From contig NZ_VFPH01000001.1 of assembly GCF_006717045.1 (NCBI RefSeq), positions 3,658,001-3,722,000 of the forward strand: 64,000 nucleotides of DNA, written 5' to 3'. Shown here in pieces: positions 18,586 through 28,839 of the stretch (position 1 is its first letter; every line of letters begins with the position of its first letter). The stretch comes from Pseudonocardia cypriaca. Its GTDB lineage: Bacteria > Actinomycetota > Actinomycetes > Mycobacteriales > Pseudonocardiaceae. The translations under genes and the position numbers were made by a program. The notes under the pieces are model-generated. The model saw nothing but the letters and a program-made list of their open reading frames with translations, was not told the origin of the DNA and did no database searches.

Positions 18586-18660
18586 AGCGCCTCCCAAGGC
18601 GTCGTCTTCGATGGCGGGCTCGTCCGAACCAGTGTGATGCGCGTCCCGCCCGGCCGAAAC

Positions 18661-18674
18661 TGTGAGCGCTAACA
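18661..18674. promoter_or_regulatory. LacI-family operator upstream of the sugar ABC operon
   Basis: TGTGAGCGCTAACA is a palindrome with the AGCGCT centre and outer TGT/ACA arms, typical of LacI-type sugar repressors in actinobacteria. It lies about 80 bases before the binding-protein gene. The only LacI regulator in the window (48271-49407) has different sites next to its own gene, so the repressor that acts here is probably encoded elsewhere. Confidence 0.65.
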
Positions 18675-18790
18675 TGCCCCGCCGTCAAGGGTGGCGCACG
18701 TCAAGAGCAGATAACGCTTCCCCCTCCCGGGACGGCGCCGTCACCGACGGTCATGGACAGCGGCCCGCTGTAATCCGCTTGAATGAACGC

Positions 18791-19045
18791 GTGCGGCACA
18801 ACGGCGCTGGTGACGATGAGCCGACCGGACCACTCCCCGGAGGCGACGACTGGCCGCTGCCTCCGGACGGCAGCGTGCTCCCCGACGATCTCGACCCGGG
18901 CATCGTCTGGGACTCCGACGGCCCCGGGAGCACAGCCGCGGCCGCCCGCGGCTGCCTGTGCCCGATGCTCCCGAACGATCCGCGGGCCGGACTCGGGGTG
19001 CTGATCGCGCCCGACTGCCCGGTCCACCAATCCCGGCTGGAGTGA
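18791..19045 (+). CDS. Short protein of unknown function (CLCP-containing)
   Basis: 84 residues from a GTG at 18791. The acidic, proline-rich first half (LPPDGSVLPDDLDPGIVWDS) is followed by ARGCLCPMLPNDPRAGLG and a C-terminal DCPVHQ. The CLCP...CPVH pattern recurs in small actinomycete and phage proteins that may bind zinc. It ends 35 bases before the glutamine synthetase-like gene. There is no good ribosome site, so this is a moderate call. Confidence 0.45.
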   Translation: MRHNGAGDDEPTGPLPGGDDWPLPPDGSVLPDDLDPGIVWDSDGPGSTAAAARGCLCPMLPNDPRAGLGVLIAPDCPVHQSRLE

Positions 19046-19080
19046 TCGCCACTCCCCTCGGGAGTTGTAGCGTGCGCTCC

Positions 19081-20436
19081 GTGAGCACGTACCCGATGCC
19101 GGTCCTCGCCGACGAGGAGCTGGCCGCGGCCCGGGCCCGGCTCGTGGACGCCGAGGTCCGGCTGCTCTCCGGCTCGGTGGTCGACCCGGCCGGGGTGATC
19201 CGGGCGAAGCACGTGCCGACAGCACGGGCGGACGCGTTCCACGTCAACGGCATGGGCGCCTCACCGAGCTGGAACGTGTTCTGCGTCGACAACGCCATCG
19301 CGTTCACCCCGCGGTTCGGGGTGGTCGGTGACCTGCGGCTGCGCGCCGACCTCGTCGCCCTCCGCGTGCTCGGCGGCGGGCTCGCGTGGGCGCCCGCCGA
19401 GATGTTCGACCAGGACGGCACACCCGCCCCGGTCTGCACCCGGGGGCTGCTGCGCAGGACGGTGGCCGGGCTCGGCGAGCGGGGCCTCGACGCGCAGGTC
19501 GGGTGCGAGCTGGAGATGGTGCTCACGCCGCGTAGCGGTCCGGGCTGGAACGCATACGGCCTGGGCGCCCTGCTGGACGTCGAGCCGTTCGTGCTCGACC
19601 TCCTCGCCGCCGCCGACCGCGCCGGCCTCCCGATCGAGCAGGTCCACGCCGAGTACGGCGACAGCCAGCTCGAGCTCTCGATCAGCCCGACCGATCCGCT
19701 CACGGCGGCCGACCACGTCGTGCTGGCCCGCCTGATCGCCTGCCGCGTGGCCCGCAGCCACGACGTCGCGGTGTCGTTCTCGCCGCTGCCGTTCGCGGGC
19801 GGCAGCGGGAACGGGGCGCACCAGCACCTCTCGCTGTTCCTCAACGGGGCGCCGCTCCTCTCCGGTGGCCGCGGGCCCTACGGGCTGACCGACGACGGGA
19901 GCGCCACGATCGGCGGGATCGTCGCCGGGCTGCCCGAGCTCACCGCGGTGTTCGCCGGGTCCGTGCTGTCCGCGCACCGGCTCCAGCCGGGGCACTGGTC
20001 CGGCGCGTACGCCTGCTGGGGGTGCGAGAACCGCGAGGCGGCGGTGCGCCTCTGCGCGGCGACGGCCGGCAATCCGCACGGCGCGAGCGTGGAGCTCAAG
20101 TGCATCGACCCGTCCACGAACCCGTACCTCGCCACCGCCGTGTTCCTCGGGCTCGCGCTGGAGGGCCTCGCGGGCGCCGCGCCGCTGCCGCCCGAGGTCA
20201 CCGTGGCGCCCGCGGCGCTGACCCGCGAGGAGTCGGAGCGCACCGGCGCCGTACGGCTCCCGGCGGACCAGTCCGCCGCGCTGGACGCGCTGGAGGGCTC
20301 GGAGCTCGCCGGCCGGCTGCTCGGGGAGGAGCTGCTCGAAGCGCTCCTCGCCGTGCGCCGCCACGAGGTCGAGACGTACGGCGGGCAGGACGTGGAGGCG
20401 GTGGCCGAGACGCTGCGGTACGCCTGGTCCGCCTGA
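19081..20436 (+). CDS. Glutamine synthetase-like protein (FluG C-terminal type / gamma-glutamyl ligase)
   Basis: 451 residues from a GTG at 19081. The glutamine synthetase catalytic domain is clear: CELEMVLTPR, HAEYGDSQLELSISP, GNGAHQHLSLFLNG and SVELKCIDPSTNPYLA supply the metal and ATP contacts. The N-terminal strand domain is divergent (VVDPAGVIRAKHVP), as in the FluG and GlnA3/GlnA4-like proteins that ligate glutamate to amines rather than to ammonia. The stop overlaps the start of an amidohydrolase gene (TGATG). Fungal FluG is one chain with amidohydrolase and GS domains; here the same two parts are neighbouring genes. Substrate unknown; amine or polyamine metabolism is the likely area. 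Confidence 0.85.
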   Translation: MSTYPMPVLADEELAAARARLVDAEVRLLSGSVVDPAGVIRAKHVPTARADAFHVNGMGASPSWNVFCVDNAIAFTPRFGVVGDLRLRADLVALRVLGGGLAWAPAEMFDQDGTPAPVCTRGLLRRTVAGLGERGLDAQVGCELEMVLTPRSGPGWNAYGLGALLDVEPFVLDLLAAADRAGLPIEQVHAEYGDSQLELSISPTDPLTAADHVVLARLIACRVARSHDVAVSFSPLPFAGGSGNGAHQHLSLFLNGAPLLSGGRGPYGLTDDGSATIGGIVAGLPELTAVFAGSVLSAHRLQPGHWSGAYACWGCENREAAVRLCAATAGNPHGASVELKCIDPSTNPYLATAVFLGLALEGLAGAAPLPPEVTVAPAALTREESERTGAVRLPADQSAALDALEGSELAGRLLGEELLEALLAVRRHEVETYGGQDVEAVAETLRYAWSA

Positions 20437-21563
20437 TGACCTCCGAGCTCGCCGAACACGTCTCGGCGGTACGGCTCGTCGACCACCACGTGCACGGCGC
20501 GTTCACCGCCGACCTCGACCGCGCGGACTTCGAGACCCACCTCAACGAGGGCTCGCCCGAGCCGGTCCCCGAGTGGATGACGCAGTTCGACTCGCAGCTC
20601 GGCTTCGCGATCCGCCGCTGGTGCGCGCCCGTGCTCGACCTCCCGGCGCACGCGACCGCGGACGAGTACTGGGCCCGCCGCGCCGAGCTCGGCGTCCGCA
20701 CCGTCACCGAGCGGTTCCTGCGGGCAGCAGGCGTGTCGGACTGGCTGGTCGACACCGGGTACGGCGCCGACGCGATCCTCGACGTCGACGGGATGGCCGC
20801 CGCGTCGGGCGGACGCGGCCACCTGATCGTCCGGCTGGAGTCGCTCGCCGAGGGGATGGCCGCGGACGGGGTGTCCGGGCGGGACTACGCCGACGAGTTC
20901 GGGGCTCGCCTGGAGCGCGCCGCCCGGCACGCCGTGGGCGTCAAGTCGATCCTCGCCTACCGCTGCGGCTTCGACATCGACCTCTCGCCGCCCACCCCGC
21001 AGGCGGTCGCTACCGCGGCCGGGCGCTGGCTGGACAGCGGGGGGACGCGGCTCGCCGACCCGGTGCTACTGCGCCACGGCCTGCACGCCGCGGTGCGCCT
21101 CGGCCTGCCGATCCAGATCCACACCGGCTTCGGCGACCGCGACCTGGACCTGCACCGCGCCAACCCGATCCACCTGCTGGACTTCCTGCGCTCGCCGGGC
21201 GTGGCGGACGTGCCGATCATGCTGCTGCACTGCTACCCGTACCACCGCGAGGCCGGCTACCTCGCGCAGGCGTTCGCGAACGTCCACTTCGACGTCGGTC
21301 TCGCGATCAACCACATCGGGGTGCGCAGCACCCAGGTGGTGGCGGAGTCCCTCGAGCTGGCGCCGTTCGCGAAGCAGCTCTACTCCTCCGACGCATGGGG
21401 CCCGCCGGAGCTGCACCACCTCGGCGCCGTGCTGTGGCGCCGGGCTGTCGGGAGGGTCCTCGGTCGCTGGGTGGACGACGGCGACTGGTCGGCGGCCGAC
21501 GCCCTGCGGGTGGTCGACATGATCGGCGGCGGCAACGCCCGCCGGGTCTACCGGCTGGAGTGA
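20436..21563 (+). CDS. Amidohydrolase-2 family protein (FluG N-terminal domain homologue)
   Basis: 375 residues, TIM-barrel amidohydrolase. Metal ligands visible are the H-x-H at residues 18-20 (DHHVHG), the central QIHTGFGDRDLDL, LLHCYPYHREAGYL, and the final aspartate in YSSDAWGPPE. This is the order in amidohydrolase-2 enzymes and in the N-terminal half of FluG. The ATG overlaps the GS-like stop, so the two are translationally coupled and probably act together, for example one making and the other hydrolysing a gamma-glutamyl or related amide. No signal peptide; cytoplasmic. Confidence 0.85.
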   Translation: MTSELAEHVSAVRLVDHHVHGAFTADLDRADFETHLNEGSPEPVPEWMTQFDSQLGFAIRRWCAPVLDLPAHATADEYWARRAELGVRTVTERFLRAAGVSDWLVDTGYGADAILDVDGMAAASGGRGHLIVRLESLAEGMAADGVSGRDYADEFGARLERAARHAVGVKSILAYRCGFDIDLSPPTPQAVATAAGRWLDSGGTRLADPVLLRHGLHAAVRLGLPIQIHTGFGDRDLDLHRANPIHLLDFLRSPGVADVPIMLLHCYPYHREAGYLAQAFANVHFDVGLAINHIGVRSTQVVAESLELAPFAKQLYSSDAWGPPELHHLGAVLWRRAVGRVLGRWVDDGDWSAADALRVVDMIGGGNARRVYRLE

Positions 21564-21610
21564 CGCCCGACCGCCGGCAGGCTGCGCATCCCCCCTGCGA
21601 CGATCCCCAC

Positions 21611-22393
21611 GTGACCCACGCAGCGACCTCCGACGGCACCCGCATCGCGTACCAGACCTCCGGCGCGGGAGCGCCGCTCCTGATGCTCAGCGGCCAGGCG
21701 AGCTCGCACCGGTGGTGGACCCGGGTCCGCCCGGACTTCGACGCCTACCGCCAGGTCATCACGCTCGACTACCGCGGCACCGGCGACAGCGACGCGCCAC
21801 CCGGCCCCTACAGCACCCAGGGCTTCGCCGAGGACGCGATCGCCGTGCTGAACCACCTCGACATCGAATGCGCCGACGTCTACGGCACCTCGATGGGCGG
21901 TCGGGTCGCGCAGTGGCTCGCCGTGACGCACCCGCACCGGGTGCGGCGCCTGGTGCTCGGCTGCACCTCACCCGGCGGTCCGCAGGCCGTCGAGCGCTCG
22001 GCCGCGGTACGCAGGGCGCTCGCCGAGCCCGACCCCGCGGCCGCCCGGCGGACCCTGCTCGGCCTCATGTACTCCCCGGAGTGGCTCGCGCGGAACCCCG
22101 AGCCGTACTGGACGCTCGGCGACCCGACGATGTCCCGGCACGCCCGCCACCAGCACCTGCTGGCGAGCAACGGCCACGACGCGTGGGACGTGCTCCCCCG
22201 GATCGCCGCCCCCACCCTCGTCCTGCACGGCGACGAGGACGAGCTCAACCCCACGGCCAACGCACGGCTGCTCGCGGACCGGATACCCGGGGCCCGGCTG
22301 CACGTGATCGCAGGCGCCCGGCACGCCTACTTCGAGGAGTACCGCGACGTCGCAGGTCCGGCCGTGCGGGAGTTCCTGACGGACACGTGCTGA
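21611..22393 (+). CDS. Alpha/beta hydrolase
   Basis: 260 residues. The nucleophile elbow is YGTSMGGRVAQ (Ser about residue 98), the acid is probably D in HGDEDELNP, and the histidine is in AGARHAYFEEY near the C-terminus. The N-terminal SDGTRIAYQTSGAGAPLLML and TLDYRGTGDSDAPPG are the 3-oxoadipate enol-lactonase/peroxidase-like hydrolase style. Start is the GTG at 21611; no convincing ribosome site. It follows the amidohydrolase by 47 bases. Its last 149 bases are overlapped, antisense, by the next hydrolase gene. Confidence 0.8.
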   Translation: MTHAATSDGTRIAYQTSGAGAPLLMLSGQASSHRWWTRVRPDFDAYRQVITLDYRGTGDSDAPPGPYSTQGFAEDAIAVLNHLDIECADVYGTSMGGRVAQWLAVTHPHRVRRLVLGCTSPGGPQAVERSAAVRRALAEPDPAAARRTLLGLMYSPEWLARNPEPYWTLGDPTMSRHARHQHLLASNGHDAWDVLPRIAAPTLVLHGDEDELNPTANARLLADRIPGARLHVIAGARHAYFEEYRDVAGPAVREFLTDTC

Positions 22394-23267
22394 CGGAATC
22401 GGCGAGCGCCCGCACGTCGCCCGCGATGCGGGGCCAGACCGCGCGAGGCAGGTCGTGGCCCACCCCGGGCAGCAGCACGAGCCGGGCGCCCGGCACGGCG
22501 GCGGCCGTGGCCCGTGCCGCCGACGGCCGCAGCACCGGGTCCTGCTCGCCGTGCAGCACGAGTGCGGGAACGGTCAGCCCGGCCAGCCGGCCGCCGTGCC
22601 ACGGGGCGCCGGTCTGGCGGCTCTGCGCCCTCACGTCCCGGATCCCGCTCGTGACCTCGCGCTCGACCGCGGCGCGCACCTCTGCCTCGTCGAACGGGTA
22701 GCCCGGCGACGCGATGGCACGGGCCAGCGCGAGCCCGGCCGCGACGTCACCCTCGGGCCCGTCGGGGAACTTCAGCCGCGACATCCGAACCACGAAGCCG
22801 AGCCGGACGTGCCGCAGCTGGCTCAGCCCGGCCGCGTCGCTGGGCATCGCGCCGGACACCGTGATGCTGCGGACCCGGCCCGGGTGGCGCAGTGCGATGC
22901 GCTGCGCGAGCAGGCCGCCCAGCGAGTGGCCGAACACGTGCGCCGAGCTCCAGCCGACCGCGTCGAGGACGGCCACGGCGTCGTCGGTCATGTCCTCGGC
23001 CGAGTAGGGCGCCGACCGCCGCCGGAACAGCGCCGTGAACGGGTGGACGTGGTCCTCGTCGGGGAACCGGGTCGACTCCCCGGAGTCGCGCTGGTCGTAC
23101 GCGACGACGTGGAACCCCTGCTCGACCAGCGCGGACACGAAACCCTGCGGCCACCACGCCCGGGAGACGCCGAGGCCCATCACGAGCAGCAGCGGGTCGC
23201 CACCCGCACCCCCGAGGTCGGAGTAGGCGATCCGGACGGTGCCGTTGCGGGCGTAGTGCGTGTTCAC
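22245..23267 (-). CDS. Alpha/beta hydrolase with an extended C-terminal tail
   Basis: 340 residues from a GTG behind AGGAGAGGG. Catalytic motifs are FGHSLGGLLAQRIA (Ser about residue 107), LHGEQDPVLRPS (Asp) and LPGVGHDLPRAVW (His), and the cap region matches aclacinomycin methylesterase-like hydrolases (YDQRDSGESTRFPDEDH). The conserved fold ends around VRALADSVS; about 45 basic residues then follow because no stop occurs until 22245, inside the convergent hydrolase gene. That tail is probably a by-product of a lost stop codon. Divergent from a TetR regulator, which likely controls it. Confidence 0.8.
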   Translation of the reverse strand: MNTHYARNGTVRIAYSDLGGAGGDPLLLVMGLGVSRAWWPQGFVSALVEQGFHVVAYDQRDSGESTRFPDEDHVHPFTALFRRRSAPYSAEDMTDDAVAVLDAVGWSSAHVFGHSLGGLLAQRIALRHPGRVRSITVSGAMPSDAAGLSQLRHVRLGFVVRMSRLKFPDGPEGDVAAGLALARAIASPGYPFDEAEVRAAVEREVTSGIRDVRAQSRQTGAPWHGGRLAGLTVPALVLHGEQDPVLRPSAARATAAAVPGARLVLLPGVGHDLPRAVWPRIAGDVRALADSVSTCPSGTPARPDLRRRGTPRSRRAGRLRSRAAGPRVSGPRAAVRWPWG

Positions 23268-23295
23268 GACGACCCTCTCCTCTTCTGCGATCGAC

Positions 23296-23347
23296 GTTCG
23301 CAGATACGAGGTTACGTGACTGGGTACGCTGTTCGCAAAACGAGGGA
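23296..23347. promoter_or_regulatory. Divergent hydrolase/TetR promoter region with a repeated element
   Basis: GTTCGCAGATACGAGG (from about 23296) recurs as GTTCGCAAAACGAGG (from about 23331), one base shorter, on either side of a GTTACGTGAC near-palindrome. Repeated sites between a TetR gene and its divergent target are a plausible operator for autoregulation and target control. Confidence 0.4.
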
Positions 23348-23353
23348 GGTCAC

Positions 23354-24034
23354 ATGCCGGACCGGCCGCGCAGCATCTGGCTGCGCCCGGAGCGGACCGG
23401 TCGGGGCCCCGTCCCCGAGCACGACCGCGCCCGGATCTCCGCCGCCGCGGTCGCGCTGGCCGACGCGGACGGCCTCGCGGCCGTCTCGATGCGCAGGATC
23501 GCCTCGGTGCTCGGTACGGGACCCGCGTCGCTGTACCGCTACGTCGACTCCCGCGACGAGTTGCTGGAGCTGATGGCCGACGCCGTCGCGGGCGAGCTCG
23601 ACCTGAGCCGGCCACCGTCCGGGGACTGGCGGGCCGACCTCGTCGCGCTCGCCCACCAGCTGCGCGACGCCTACCGCCGCCACCCCTGGCTGCTCGACCT
23701 CACCCCCGGCCGCGTCGGGATCGGCCCACGAGCCGTCGACCAGCTCGAGCACGCCCTCGCCGCGCTGGCGGCCCTGGACGTAGCCGCTGGGCTCAAGCTG
23801 GAGGCGGTGGCGATGCTGAACGGCATCGTCGCGCTCGCGGTGCGCACGGAGCTGGCCGTCGGCGGCACCACGGCGTCCTGGAGCGCCGCCCAGGCCGAGT
23901 TCCTCGGGGCGGTCGTCTCAGCGGGGGGCCACCCGCACCTGGCTGCGGCGCTGGCCGACGCGCGGCCGGCGCCCGAGGACGCCCTCCTCGATCGGATCCT
24001 GCCGCGCATGCTGGCCGGCCTCCTGGAGGGGTAG
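23354..24034 (+). CDS. TetR-family transcription regulator
   Basis: 226 residues behind GAGGGAGG. The N-terminal helix-turn-helix is ISAAAVALADADGLAAVSMR, then RIASVLGTGPASLYRYVDSR, the TetR DNA-binding signature at residues about 28-72. The C-terminal part (TetR_C, ALAALDVAAGLKLEAVAMLN) is the ligand-binding helical bundle of the tetracycline-repressor class. Divergent from the alpha/beta hydrolase gene with 86 bases between them, so repression of that hydrolase is the natural inference. Convergent with metH, ending 20 bases before its stop. Confidence 0.92.
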   Translation: MPDRPRSIWLRPERTGRGPVPEHDRARISAAAVALADADGLAAVSMRRIASVLGTGPASLYRYVDSRDELLELMADAVAGELDLSRPPSGDWRADLVALAHQLRDAYRRHPWLLDLTPGRVGIGPRAVDQLEHALAALAALDVAAGLKLEAVAMLNGIVALAVRTELAVGGTTASWSAAQAEFLGAVVSAGGHPHLAAALADARPAPEDALLDRILPRMLAGLLEG

Positions 24035-24054
24035 CCGGCCCCCGTCCGTGGGTG

Positions 24055-27657
<3,603 letters not shown>

Positions 27658-27665
27658 CCGCGTGC

Positions 27666-27753
27666 ACCTCCGAGTGATCGGAGGCGCCCTTGCTGCACGT
27701 CTACCGGGTCGAGCGTGGCGGACTCGCGTCCGTTGCAGCGCCTCTCGACCCGT
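27666..27753 (-). promoter_or_regulatory. S-adenosylhomocysteine (SAH) riboswitch upstream of metH
   Basis: On the minus strand, P1 is GGGTCGAG (27751-27744) with CTCGACCC (27713-27706). The conserved core GAGGCGCTGCAAC follows, and a CGGAC/GTCCG hairpin closes on a GCGA loop. The pseudoknot is GAGGCGC (27744-27738) with GCGCCTC (27687-27681). The 3' pseudoknot strand also contains CCTCC (27684-27680), which can pair with the metH ribosome site GGAGG (27671-27667). SAH binding should hold the pseudoknot and free the ribosome site, an ON switch. The pattern matches the known SAH class, found ahead of metH and ahcY genes. Confidence 0.85.
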
Positions 27754-27792
27754 GACGAGGAGCCTACCGGGCGTCGCAACCCGGCCCCCTGC

Positions 27793-28839
27793 TCATACCG
27801 CGGCCAGGACGTCGCACCCCTCCCGCAGGCAACGCTGCGCCACGGGGAAGTCGTGCAGCTCGGCGGCCAGCACGTCGAGCACGACGGCGACGCCGGTGCG
27901 CGGCAGGCCCCGCGCGGACAGCACCGCGCCGAGCCACCGGACGTGTTCGGTGAACAGGTCGGCGTCACAGAGGTAGACCGCGGCCGCGAGGTAGTCCACC
28001 AGCTGCCCGACGTCGTCGTGCGCCTGCCCGTCGAGCCCGTTCCCGCCACCTGAGCCGTCCGGGTCGGCGAGCGGGGACGCGCCGCCCAGCCGGTCCAGAG
28101 CGGCGCGGACGAGCTCGGCACGCCGATCGCGCAGCCCGGCGTACTCGGAACCCCCGTCGGCCGTCCGGCCGGGCACGGCCCGGTCCGACCACGACGGGCT
28201 CTCGAGCAGCACGACGGCGTCGGCCGCGGTGGGCACCCACGCGTCGACGCCGAGGCGCACCGCCCACCGGCCGTCCGGCCCGAAGCCGGGCCCGCCGGCG
28301 AGCACCGGGGTGCCGGTGCGCTGCGCCGCCGCGATCGTCCGGTGGGCCTGCGGCAGGTGGATCGGCAACGCGCAGCTCACCGCCACCAGGTCCGGGCCGT
28401 GTTCGTGCAGGTAGGAGATGAGGTGCGCGGGCGGCACACTCGCGCCGAGGAAGGTGACGCGCCACCCGGCCAGCCGCAGCACCTCGCCCGCGATCCGCGC
28501 CGGCAGCGAGTGCCACTCGCCGTCGAGGCAGCCGAGCACGACGTGACCGCGCTGCCCCGGGGCGCGGCTCCGGACCCCGACCGCCGCGACGACCCGCTCG
28601 TTGATGCAGGTCGCGGCGTGCTCCTGCGCAACGCTCCAGTCACCGTCGGCCCACAGCTGCCCGACCCGCACCTGCGCCGGGCCGACGAGGTGCAGCAGCA
28701 CGTCCTGCGCCGGGGTGCCCGCGTCGACGAGCCCGAGGGCGAGGTCGACCGCGGCCTGCTCGTCGGCCCGGACCAGTGCGTCGAAGAACGCCTCCGCGAC
28801 CGCCGCGTCGGCGGGCCGGACGGGGGGTGCGGTGGTCAC
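27793..28839 (-). CDS. B12-binding protein with a CarH/LitR-like photoreceptor signature, no DNA-binding domain
   Basis: 348 residues from a GTG that overlaps the phosphatase stop (GTGA). Residues about 10-90 are a helical cap domain with the W-x9-E-H signature (W63, E73, H74 in LWADGDWSVAQEHAAT) typical of adenosylcobalamin photoreceptors. A Rossmann B12-binding domain follows, with the ligand motif DGEWHSL (candidate axial H110), GASVPPAHL and LAGGPGFGPDG. Unlike CarH and LitR, there is no MerR helix-turn-helix in front; a roughly 100-residue helical region of unknown function follows instead. Translational coupling to a SpoIIE-type phosphatase suggests it tunes that enzyme in response to light or cobalamin. 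Confidence 0.85.
   Translation of the reverse strand: MTTAPPVRPADAAVAEAFFDALVRADEQAAVDLALGLVDAGTPAQDVLLHLVGPAQVRVGQLWADGDWSVAQEHAATCINERVVAAVGVRSRAPGQRGHVVLGCLDGEWHSLPARIAGEVLRLAGWRVTFLGASVPPAHLISYLHEHGPDLVAVSCALPIHLPQAHRTIAAAQRTGTPVLAGGPGFGPDGRWAVRLGVDAWVPTAADAVVLLESPSWSDRAVPGRTADGGSEYAGLRDRRAELVRAALDRLGGASPLADPDGSGGGNGLDGQAHDDVGQLVDYLAAAVYLCDADLFTEHVRWLGAVLSARGLPRTGVAVVLDVLAAELHDFPVAQRCLREGCDVLAAV

Noticed and set aside
15974..18672. Long plus-strand frames over the sugar ABC operon
   Set aside because: Shadows of the ATPase and binding-protein genes, which have Walker, signature and lipobox motifs on the minus strand.
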